The notes under the pieces are model-generated. The model worked only from the letters and a program-made list of their open reading frames with translations. It ran no database searches and was not told the origin of the DNA. From contig CAWFGW010000033.1 in assembly GCA_963815495.1 (NCBI GenBank), positions 76,690-140,689 on the forward strand: a stretch of DNA of 64,000 bases. The letters run 5' to 3'. Source of the stretch: CAWFGW01 sp963815495 (GTDB lineage: Bacteria; Bacteroidota; Bacteroidia; Cytophagales; JAAEPT01). A program made the position numbers and the translations under genes. Below, piece after piece: positions 8,715 to 17,320 of the stretch. How positions within the stretch are numbered: the stretch's first letter is position 1; each line of letters starts with the position of its first letter.

Positions 8715-9080
8715 TTATCCAAGTTTATAAATCAATAAGAATAAACCAAATCCTACGACTGCTCCGAATCCATTGGCTAACATATCCTGCCATTCGAAGT
8801 ACCGACCAGGTATTAAAATTTGTATACACTCTATTAAAGCACCATAAAGACAAACGGTTAATATTGAAATTGGCACTGCTTTAAAATGTAAGAACATCAC
8901 ATCATGTTGTTTTTTAAGTCCAACAATCATTAACAATGATAAAACGCCAAACATGAAAGTGTGAACGAGTTTATCAATCATGGCAATATCCATGTTAGCA
9001 TGGGTTTTACCGGTTACTAGCGTTAGTACTAAAATTACTACTGCCCAAATGATAGTGAATGTGTTATATTTTAATAACAA
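8715..9080 (-). CDS. VanZ family membrane protein
   Basis: A small integral membrane protein of 121 residues with four hydrophobic segments. It shows the VanZ-like features DKLVHTFMFGVLSL (about residues 35-48) and GRYFEWQDMLANGFGAVVG. VanZ lowers teicoplanin susceptibility in enterococci, but the role of the widespread short homologues is not settled. In many Bacteroidota genomes this gene lies directly after gcvH, as it does here with a 2-base gap, so the position is conserved even though the function is not known. Confidence 0.85.
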   Translation of the reverse strand: MLLKYNTFTIIWAVVILVLTLVTGKTHANMDIAMIDKLVHTFMFGVLSLLMIVGLKKQHDVMFLHFKAVPISILTVCLYGALIECIQILIPGRYFEWQDMLANGFGAVVGFGLFLLIYKLG

Positions 9081-9082
9081 AA

Positions 9083-9463
9083 TTATTGACCTATTAAAGC
9101 TTTATACTCATCAGATGAAAGTAAGCCATCAACTTGAGAGGTATCGCTGATTTTAATTTTTACAATCCAACCGTCTTCGTATGGCGCTTCATTGACTTTT
9201 TCTGGCGCATCTTCTAATGCACTATTAAATTCGATAATTTCCGCATCCACAGGGATGAACAAATCCGAAACAGTTTTCACAGCTTCAATTGTTCCAAACA
9301 CTTCACCCTCATTCACTGAATCACCTACAGTGTCAACTTCAATATATACAATATCACCTAGCTCATTTTGTGCGAAGTCGGTTATACCAACATACGCAAT
9401 ATCACCCTCGATTTTTAACCACTCGTGGTCGTTTGTGTATTTTAATTCAGATGGAAAATTCAT
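9083..9463 (-). CDS. gcvH: Glycine cleavage system H protein
   Basis: Carries the lipoyl arm that shuttles the aminomethyl group between the P, T and L proteins of the glycine cleavage complex; H proteins can also take part in lipoate relay. The lipoylation site is Lys63 in GTIEAVKTVSDLF. The flanking blocks YTNDHEWLK and GWIVKIKI are those of the family, and the 126-residue length is standard. It lies 72 bases downstream of sprA, the usual flavobacterial order (ruvA-sprA-gcvH-VanZ). No other gcv gene is nearby. Confidence 0.95.
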   Translation of the reverse strand: MNFPSELKYTNDHEWLKIEGDIAYVGITDFAQNELGDIVYIEVDTVGDSVNEGEVFGTIEAVKTVSDLFIPVDAEIIEFNSALEDAPEKVNEAPYEDGWIVKIKISDTSQVDGLLSSDEYKALIGQ

Positions 9464-9535
9464 GCAATTATTTTTTCCTTAAAGGTATAAGATTTTATAG
9501 AAGATTTGGAGCTAAGTAACTGCAAAGTTTCTTTC

Positions 9536-12500
9536 TTATGTAAGGCTAAACCGTAACTTAATTCCAAAAAGGGTTGTAGATCGTTTAAATGAACTGGAAA
9601 TTCTCGGTTCATTAACTGTTCTTTCAAAGAACATTTGAAGATTTACCCGCTGATTAATCTCGTAACTAATGTTTGGTCGTAATTGGAAGTTAATGTTTCC
9701 AGCAGTAACCACATTGTCAGTTTCAATGTTTCGTTGAATGGTTCTTGTATCTCTGATGGAAAGATCCATTTTCATATTCACGTTGTTTTTCAAAACAATC
9801 TGCTGCCGCTCTCTATTTTTAATGGGGAGTTTCATGCCTCTTTTGGTATAACCAACACTAATGACAAAATCTTTGCTGTTTTGTTCGGTTACTTGGAGGT
9901 TTGCCATGTCTAGGTCTAACATCCTACTGATATTATAATCAAATCGTAAGTTTATGCGTGATTTTGTCCGAATGTTAAACCCTATTAAGGGTGAAAACCG
10001 TTCAGTAATCGCAACACCACTAATCACATAAGGCGATACATATACACCTTCTTCGTTTGTTAATAGATCACCACGTCTTTGGTTAACTCGGCTACTTGGG
10101 TCAAATTGATTATAGTTTAACGATGATGTATAGCCGGCAATTTCATAGGATCCTGTGTAACCGTGAGAAATAGTGAATGAGGAGAAGAGTTTCTTTATAG
10201 GTTTCCATTTAGACAACCCAGCATAATTGATTTGCCAGTTAGGAAGTGGTGTTTTAGGTGCAGCGTCTAAAGAAGCTTCATTAATATCTTGTCCAGTATA
10301 GGCACTTCTAAAAGCTGGTATTAATACATCCTGAGAGTTGACGTCATAGGTTCCGGGAGTGTCATTATTTTCGTTGTTTAAACGATTTCTCACAGGAATT
10401 CTGTTATTCTCAAACTCTTGAAAGATAGAAGATATATTACCGTCTTCCTCACCAGAAAAAGAGGTTTTGATAAAGATGTAAGACATACTGATATCTCCTC
10501 TTACTAATGGATTAAAAGTTTCATATCCAGTTCCGTTGTAGCGATAGACTTCTGAATACGATGAGGTTTCTTTATATTTTGCGGAAAGTTGAATTCTAAA
10601 ATCGTTGATGGGCTCTACTGTCGATCGAAAGTCATATGATTCTGTTCTAGTTTGCACGATTGGATCATTTAAAAACTGGCTTCTTGAATACCACCCATTG
10701 TCTAAAGCACGTCTTTTGAATCCATTTTCTTCGCTTAGATTTTGACTTCCTAACACGAACTCTGTACCAGGAGCATAGTTTTCATCCATGTCAAGGCCTA
10801 CAAAACTAGGCGTGGGCAAGAAGCCCGGAATACCTGTTTGATAGGAGAGGTTATAACGACCATTAATATCCTTAACCATTAATAATGGTTTAATTGCAGC
10901 TTTTAGTCCATTAAATTCTTTTTTCTCTTTTTCTTCCTCTTCATCGTCAGCTGGTTTTTTGGGAGGTGTTCGCGGCATTGTTCTTCTTCGAGACGGTGAA
11001 TTGATACTTTTTAAAAATTTATTTTTGTTGTAGAGTCGGTCTAAACTTAGTTTTCCATTCAGGGTTACATCCCTCGTGTTGGAGAGAAAATTCCCAAACT
11101 CAACCCCTGCACTATCGGTAAGGCCAATGATATTACTTCGCCAGTTATAACCTGTTTTATAGGAGATGTCAGCATTCGTCCAGTCTAATAATGGAATTTT
11201 GTTTAACGGTAAACGATAAGTAGCGGTGATGTCTTGACTGTAGTTGTTTAAACGTCCAAACTGTTTGATATTGGTCCAAATAGAGTCATTATATTGTTTT
11301 TTAGAGAGGCCGGTGGAACTTCCGTCTTTATCTCCCAGTGGTTCATCAATTAAGGCATTAGCGTTAGCGGTATAAGTCAAACTGATACTTTTTGTAATGT
11401 TCCAACGCATATTATACACACGATCAAATGTGAAGTTTTTTTGATAAATATGATTGTACGTGTCATTACTAATTCGTGGATTTTGATAAAATACTGTTTT
11501 AGCGTAAGTGCGTCTTAAATCTCCTCGAACAGAAAAAGAGTTAGGTATGGGGGTAATATTGATGTCTCTGATGAGGCTAAAGTATTTACCCTTAAAGAGT
11601 TTCGTCTTTTTAAAAGGTTCTAATGGTTTTACATTAGGTGAGTATGCCCAAGCGGCATTACCATTATATTCTTGTTTTATATATGATTGGAGATTATTTC
11701 CAAAACCATCATTACCACCCATGCCGCTTTTTTTCGTTTCGGTGTAGCCAGCTCCGAAAGTAAAGTTTTCTATATCGTAAATATGTTTTTTAGCATCAGG
11801 ATTTACCTTTTCTTTCCGTACATTTTGGAGTTGAATACTCTTGACGGTTGCTTCATATTTGACTTTATTTTCATATTCATCACGTTTTTCATCGTCTGAA
11901 ATGGAAGCGATAGAATTATCTAGTTCTACATCCCCATTCAAAGGATCGTATTTTGGTGAAACCGTAGTTTTATCATAACTCAAGTGTAGTGGTAATTTGA
12001 TTCCGGTTTCTACGGGAATAAACTTATCCATCTCTAAATTGGTTTGCACACCCCATTGGACAGTGTTAGCTTGCTCACGTTCATATACTTTCTGTTCTAT
12101 ATCACCATACCCAACAGTAGTTATTCGTGTAGTCGCTTGAAAAGTACCTAGGTCAGCTAAATTAGTATTAAAACTACCTACTGTAGCATAACCTACTGAC
12201 TGGTCAAAATCAGTAGCACGTAACTCATTTACCCAGATACAAAAACTTTTCGATTGACCATTATCAAAAGGGTTTCTTAAACCAATCATCCAGTTTTTTA
12301 TTCCACTCAGTTCGGGTGTTCCTTTTACTCTTATTTTGTATTTACTACTCACTGAGTCTACATATTCTTGGTCTAAAGGATTATTTATTTTGTTTCTAAG
12401 AACTTTAGCAGCAACAAGTTGATCCAAGGCTATGTTGATTTCGTTTTCTTCAGGCCAGATTTCTGCTGGGTCATTACTGGTGATATCTGAAAATTTAAGA

Positions 12501-15500
12501 GGCACTTCAATTTCATAATAATTTTCAAATTGGTCAGTACCTAAGCGTAAAAACGCAGTAACTTCACCGTCATTCGTGAATACATCTGTTTTTTCTGCGT
12601 GAATAAACATTTTCAAATTCCCATAATTTAAAAGAGGAGGAGTTGAGATACTTTTAAAAACGGCTCTAGCTTCACCATCTACCAAATTGTCTACACATAA
12701 TTTTAATGATTGTTCGTCTCTTTGGGCACCGTTGTTGGTGCTTTGATCATAATCACGTTGAGTGCCAGGAGGTAGTGTGTAGGCTGATGTTGTTGCTGTA
12801 GCTGAAGAGTTTTCAGTAATATTTACTGTAGATATCTTAAAATTTGGGTCTTGATTTTGACTCGTGTTTTTACTACCAGAATTATTTAAACTGGTTTGTT
12901 CTGCAGTAATCCATTGACTTGCAACAAACTGTAACTGTGTCATACGTACTACTATTGGTTTTTTAAATTCTGTGAAGTACATACGCATGAACTTGATGTT
13001 TTGAAATCCGCTAATGTTACCTATACTATTCCATACTGTTTTATTAAGAGGAATTCTAACTTGATACCACTTGTCCCGACCTTCACGTGTTTCTCCAACG
13101 ATGTAGGGGTTATCAGAGTTTAATTCACTTGGTTTTAAAGGAAATTTCACTTGCCAGTACTTGTCGGTAAAGTTGACGTTTTGATCTCTATTTAAATCTT
13201 CTTTATCAGGAACTGTCTTGGATTGACGAATTAGCCCCCCATCGTTGTTGATTGGGCTGTTGTTTTCTAAACCTAAGGCATTCATGTAACGTTCAAGAAT
13301 CGGTGAGTTACCATCATCAACATCCCAGTAGGTAAAGTCATCGGAAGAGACGTCACCATTGAATATTGTATTTACTTGCTCTGGTGTAACAACTCCTTCA
13401 TTAATAAAAAAACTTGACTCATCAGTATTGTTGAGTCCATCTAAACCAACATCCTGTTCACTTCGCTCAAAAGCAGCATCAAACGATTCGGTTTGATATG
13501 TTTTATTAGGGGATAAGCCCCAAATGGTGGTGTCTACATTTTCAGGATATCCATTCTCAAAGCCAAATCGACCATCTTTGATAAAATCTTCTGAAATGTC
13601 ACCAATGTTTATGTACATATCACCGCCCATGTCTGCTAAAGTAAAAGGATCGTCTTGATAGTCGGATGGTAATACATCTTTAACAGCTAATTCTCCCTCA
13701 CTATTGGTCAAGAAAGGGTCAAGAATCCAAAACTCTAAAAATTGGATGTTCTGACTTTGAAAATCATTATCAATACTAAAAGCACGTGTTACCCCACCCC
13801 AGTTTTTTTCAGGTTGGTTAAATTTACCTGTGGCATCAATTTCAGCACTATTCGTATTGTAGTTGTATGGACCGCGTAAATCAGGATAATAAGCGAAATC
13901 GATGGTTTGTTGAATTCCTGTTGTTCCGATATTTCCTGTGGGGTTTTGTCTTTCTGGAAAAATGTCTTGAATAGCAAACGGTCTTACATAAGGGTTCGGG
14001 TTTTGACCATTAATCAAATCAACTTGGTCTGCAGATAGGTTAAATGTTTCACCTAAGTTACTTGCTCCATATAAGTCACCTAAGGTATAGACAGCTATTT
14101 TAGCTCGATGGGCTGAATATCCGAGGTCAGTTCGAAGCGCGTCTGGATAATCAGTAGCATTATCACCAAGTTGTTTTGGTGTGGAAGAAATCATCCAGCT
14201 ATTTTTTACACTTTGGTCTAACTGTATTGCTCGGTCTGCACCTTCAAAGTCATCTATATAAGAAGTTCCACCATCCCCAGTAATGCTTGAGGTTCCTGGT
14301 TTTAGCATAGCACCTTCCCATTTTATGGCGACATTTGATTCCTCTTTTGTTTGAATAACAGGGAGCTTATCTACTAATTTTGTGATTATTCTCGATTCAT
14401 CCTGAAAATTAACATCTAAACCTAGTTGAGTATTGACTATGGGTTCATCACCAATGTTAACCCTCGTAATTAGTGGGCGTTCACTCATTTTCATTACTGT
14501 TGCACCAATATTAAAACGGTCGTTGATGGCGTAATCGGCTCGAACTCCAATTAAAGACTTTTGCCTAAAACTAAATTGATCTGTTTCTTCCCATGTTACT
14601 TTTATGTCTTTTCCTGATGATAAAATCGCTTCGTTAGTAATTTTTAATGAACCGATGTTGTAATTGACGGTATAGTCTGAACCTTCTGAGAGTGTAATTG
14701 ATCCTACTTGAACCACTACGGTGTTTTCAGCAATATTAAAGCCTAAAGAAATGTCGGTTGACGAAGTAGATTGATAAAAGCCTGTCAACGCAAACTTATC
14801 TTTTTCGGTACTCCGCTTAGCAATACTTTTAGTTTGGTTATACAGAGAGGTGTATACATATTTATTTTGGAGTTCAAAATCATCACTAAGTTTTTGATTC
14901 ATAAAAGCTCCAAATGGTTCTGGATGTGGGAAAATAATTCTGCCTCTTCGTTCTTCAACGGTTGCTCCAGGTAGAAAGTCAAAATTACCATCGGGAGATT
15001 GAACACCGTTTGGGTTAACTTGATCTAAACCAAAAAGTTCAACCAATTGAACACCCTGTACATCTTCACCACCTTCCTGTAGTGTTGGACTATCTATACC
15101 CGTTAAGTCATCTCTGTAGATAATGCGTAATTGAAAATTATCCCTACTGATGTTACTTGTTGGTAATGAATAGATGTTTTTCATCATTAAATCCCATGTT
15201 TTAAGGTTCGGATCAATACTTTGTGGTTTTAATAGTTTGAGAATAATGATGGATTTTTTGTCAAAATTCTGATAATCCTCCATCATCTCACCCACTTTGT
15301 AGTTTTTACCTTTGTAAGTGTATTCATAAGATACCGCTAATGCTTCATTGTCTCTTAATCGGTTATTTAGGGATATATAACCCAAATCAGGATGAAAAGT
15401 ATATTCGTTTTCTTGTAGGCTAACGGCACCATTTACTTTTTCATAACTAGTACCAGAGTTAAGCCCAAGAGGAGCGATAGCAGAAATTGTTTGATTCGCA

Positions 15501-16723
15501 TTTCTAAACGATGAGTCTTTTTTTATTTCTTGTAATAATTTGTTTGCTTGATTATCAGCTATGTTTTCAGGAAGAGAGTTTGTTATTGGACGAAGAAAAG
15601 TAGAGTCTTGTAATACTTTTGATTCACCTAAATCCGTAAGAGCAAGTAGGTTCCGCTGGTTTTCAGCTTGTGCTTGCAGGTTGGTTCGGTAAACTTCTAC
15701 ACGGGTAATCTTGATTCCAGTGTTGGGGTTTGAATAATTAATTTGGTATGCTTTCTCGAAACGTTCTCTAAAGTCGTGCGAAAGGAAAAAGTGTCTTTGG
15801 TCATCATAGTCACTAGCACTTAAGGTATAATCACGAAATTGAGCTCCGTTTCTAATAGTCAATGATTTTGTCTTACCCCGTTGATTAGAAAGCAATGTGG
15901 TCAAACTTAGTCGACCAAACTGCATTCTAGCCTTTATACCAAATAAGTTTTGACCACCCTTAATCAATGTATTGTTTAGTGGCATACTCACATTACCCGC
16001 AGAAAGTTCTTTTAAGATATCGGTGTCTTTCCCTTCAAAAGATACTTTGATTGTATTATCAAAATCAAATGCAGCTTTAGTGTCCCAGTTTGCATTAACT
16101 TTAATTCTATCACCAATTTTACCTGCAAGGTTTAAACTAATTTGCTGATCAAAATCAAACCCTCCAGTTTTTTGCTGATTGACAGGAATAGCAGGGTTTT
16201 CTGTACGTTGAAAACGGGCTCCAAAGTCAAGTGTGACGTTCCCCGAAGGTGTGATTTCTACTAAGGGGTCGTCTTTAGGTCCAAAAACCCATAAAGGAGG
16301 TTTGATTTCTTCATCTTCACGTTTGTCTAACGAGTCCGTTTTTTGATCCCAATATTCGCGTTGCATTTGCTGCCGTTTCCATTCTGCAAATTCTTGAAAA
16401 GTCATTTCAGAAACGGGTCGATAATCCATATTACCAACTTTTTCATAAACAGTGTAACCAGTTAAGTCATCATTTAACTCAACTTTGGTTTCAACATTTG
16501 AAGGTTTAGGAGCATTTAGAGGGGAGTTACTAGGAGGATTAGAAAATTCATCTCCGTATCGATCACCTTGAGTACGTGGGGTGTCTAGCGGTGCGGTTAT
16601 GAACAATCCGTCTTCATAGCTGATGTTATTTATTTCTGGGTTGGCAAGCGTCATCAGAGTTACAAATGACAATCCAATCCCCAAAAAAAATAATATTTTT
16701 CTTTTCCAGGTTATCAAACTCAA
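9536..16723 (-). CDS. sprA: T9SS outer-membrane translocon SprA (Sov)
   Basis: SprA is the giant 36-strand outer-membrane barrel through which T9SS substrates leave the cell. The 2395-residue length is normal. Residues 1-27 are a signal peptide with a KRK n-region. Family features include a plug-like N-terminal region (LWVFGPKDDPLVEITPSGNV), many amphipathic strands, the FIDDFEGADR-type block (YIDDFEGADRAIQLDQSVKNSW written as SYIDDFEGAD) near one third of the protein, and a C-terminal strand ending GIKLRFSLT. The start codon is TTG, directly after the ruvA TAG and in the same frame. No ATG exists that keeps the signal peptide; the next Met is inside it. It is translated in a run with ruvA and maeB. 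Confidence 0.94.
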   Translation of the reverse strand: MSLITWKRKILFFLGIGLSFVTLMTLANPEINNISYEDGLFITAPLDTPRTQGDRYGDEFSNPPSNSPLNAPKPSNVETKVELNDDLTGYTVYEKVGNMDYRPVSEMTFQEFAEWKRQQMQREYWDQKTDSLDKREDEEIKPPLWVFGPKDDPLVEITPSGNVTLDFGARFQRTENPAIPVNQQKTGGFDFDQQISLNLAGKIGDRIKVNANWDTKAAFDFDNTIKVSFEGKDTDILKELSAGNVSMPLNNTLIKGGQNLFGIKARMQFGRLSLTTLLSNQRGKTKSLTIRNGAQFRDYTLSASDYDDQRHFFLSHDFRERFEKAYQINYSNPNTGIKITRVEVYRTNLQAQAENQRNLLALTDLGESKVLQDSTFLRPITNSLPENIADNQANKLLQEIKKDSSFRNANQTISAIAPLGLNSGTSYEKVNGAVSLQENEYTFHPDLGYISLNNRLRDNEALAVSYEYTYKGKNYKVGEMMEDYQNFDKKSIIILKLLKPQSIDPNLKTWDLMMKNIYSLPTSNISRDNFQLRIIYRDDLTGIDSPTLQEGGEDVQGVQLVELFGLDQVNPNGVQSPDGNFDFLPGATVEERRGRIIFPHPEPFGAFMNQKLSDDFELQNKYVYTSLYNQTKSIAKRSTEKDKFALTGFYQSTSSTDISLGFNIAENTVVVQVGSITLSEGSDYTVNYNIGSLKITNEAILSSGKDIKVTWEETDQFSFRQKSLIGVRADYAINDRFNIGATVMKMSERPLITRVNIGDEPIVNTQLGLDVNFQDESRIITKLVDKLPVIQTKEESNVAIKWEGAMLKPGTSSITGDGGTSYIDDFEGADRAIQLDQSVKNSWMISSTPKQLGDNATDYPDALRTDLGYSAHRAKIAVYTLGDLYGASNLGETFNLSADQVDLINGQNPNPYVRPFAIQDIFPERQNPTGNIGTTGIQQTIDFAYYPDLRGPYNYNTNSAEIDATGKFNQPEKNWGGVTRAFSIDNDFQSQNIQFLEFWILDPFLTNSEGELAVKDVLPSDYQDDPFTLADMGGDMYINIGDISEDFIKDGRFGFENGYPENVDTTIWGLSPNKTYQTESFDAAFERSEQDVGLDGLNNTDESSFFINEGVVTPEQVNTIFNGDVSSDDFTYWDVDDGNSPILERYMNALGLENNSPINNDGGLIRQSKTVPDKEDLNRDQNVNFTDKYWQVKFPLKPSELNSDNPYIVGETREGRDKWYQVRIPLNKTVWNSIGNISGFQNIKFMRMYFTEFKKPIVVRMTQLQFVASQWITAEQTSLNNSGSKNTSQNQDPNFKISTVNITENSSATATTSAYTLPPGTQRDYDQSTNNGAQRDEQSLKLCVDNLVDGEARAVFKSISTPPLLNYGNLKMFIHAEKTDVFTNDGEVTAFLRLGTDQFENYYEIEVPLKFSDITSNDPAEIWPEENEINIALDQLVAAKVLRNKINNPLDQEYVDSVSSKYKIRVKGTPELSGIKNWMIGLRNPFDNGQSKSFCIWVNELRATDFDQSVGYATVGSFNTNLADLGTFQATTRITTVGYGDIEQKVYEREQANTVQWGVQTNLEMDKFIPVETGIKLPLHLSYDKTTVSPKYDPLNGDVELDNSIASISDDEKRDEYENKVKYEATVKSIQLQNVRKEKVNPDAKKHIYDIENFTFGAGYTETKKSGMGGNDGFGNNLQSYIKQEYNGNAAWAYSPNVKPLEPFKKTKLFKGKYFSLIRDINITPIPNSFSVRGDLRRTYAKTVFYQNPRISNDTYNHIYQKNFTFDRVYNMRWNITKSISLTYTANANALIDEPLGDKDGSSTGLSKKQYNDSIWTNIKQFGRLNNYSQDITATYRLPLNKIPLLDWTNADISYKTGYNWRSNIIGLTDSAGVEFGNFLSNTRDVTLNGKLSLDRLYNKNKFLKSINSPSRRRTMPRTPPKKPADDEEEEKEKKEFNGLKAAIKPLLMVKDINGRYNLSYQTGIPGFLPTPSFVGLDMDENYAPGTEFVLGSQNLSEENGFKRRALDNGWYSRSQFLNDPIVQTRTESYDFRSTVEPINDFRIQLSAKYKETSSYSEVYRYNGTGYETFNPLVRGDISMSYIFIKTSFSGEEDGNISSIFQEFENNRIPVRNRLNNENNDTPGTYDVNSQDVLIPAFRSAYTGQDINEASLDAAPKTPLPNWQINYAGLSKWKPIKKLFSSFTISHGYTGSYEIAGYTSSLNYNQFDPSSRVNQRRGDLLTNEEGVYVSPYVISGVAITERFSPLIGFNIRTKSRINLRFDYNISRMLDLDMANLQVTEQNSKDFVISVGYTKRGMKLPIKNRERQQIVLKNNVNMKMDLSIRDTRTIQRNIETDNVVTAGNINFQLRPNISYEINQRVNLQMFFERTVNEPRISSSFKRSTTLFGIKLRFSLT

Positions 16724-17320
16724 CTACGCTGTTTTAAGCGCCTCTCTTATCAGGTCTTCTAATTTTGCTGTATTTCCAAGCTGTTTCAATACTTTATTAA
16801 TATTTTTTTCTGCAGTCGCTCTAGGAATGCCCAAAGTCGTCAGGGCTTGTAACGCTTCATTTCTAACAGTATTGTGCGATCCAGTAACTGTTGAACTCGT
16901 AGTTTCAAAACCTCCAGAATCTTTCAACATTTTATCCTTTAGCTCAAGAATAATGCGCTGGGCGGTTTTTCCACCAATTCCTTTAATACTTTGAATTACA
17001 CGCACATCCTCTGTGATGATAGCTTGCCTCAAATCTTCAGGTGATAAGGAAGAAAGCATTACTAAAGCAGTACTCGGGCCTATTCCAGAAATATTAATTA
17101 ATTTCAAAAAGGTGCCTCGTTCACTTAAAGATGAAAATCCATACAAGGTATGAGAATCTTCTTTTACATGTAAATGAGTGTGTAATTTGCATTTTTCTTC
17201 ATCTTTGATGTCAGAAAAGGTGGTTAAGGAAATGTTAATGTGGTACCCTAACCCTCCTGCTTCAATGATGGCATACGCAGCTTCTTTATGAACGAGTTTT
17301 CCTTCTATGTAAGTAATCAT
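16724..17320 (-). CDS. ruvA: Holliday junction branch migration protein RuvA
   Basis: Binds Holliday junctions as a tetramer and loads the RuvB motor during recombination. The N-terminal OB fold (MITYIEGKLVHKEAAYAIIE) is followed by helix-hairpin-helix motifs (LINISGIGPSTALVML and IQSIKGIGGKTAQRIILELKDK) and a C-terminal RuvB-contact domain ending LIREALKTA. At 198 residues it has normal length. Its ATG overlaps the maeB stop by four bases (ATGA), and its TAG is immediately followed by the sprA start, so it sits inside a translationally coupled run. RuvB and RuvC are not in this window. Confidence 0.96.
   Translation of the reverse strand: MITYIEGKLVHKEAAYAIIEAGGLGYHINISLTTFSDIKDEEKCKLHTHLHVKEDSHTLYGFSSLSERGTFLKLINISGIGPSTALVMLSSLSPEDLRQAIITEDVRVIQSIKGIGGKTAQRIILELKDKMLKDSGGFETTSSTVTGSHNTVRNEALQALTTLGIPRATAEKNINKVLKQLGNTAKLEDLIREALKTA

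Noticed and set aside
16718..17320. RuvA-SprA fusion by TAG readthrough
   Set aside because: The RuvA end (LIREALKTA) is the normal terminus and SprA begins with a good signal peptide right after the stop. Separate proteins with coupled translation fit better.
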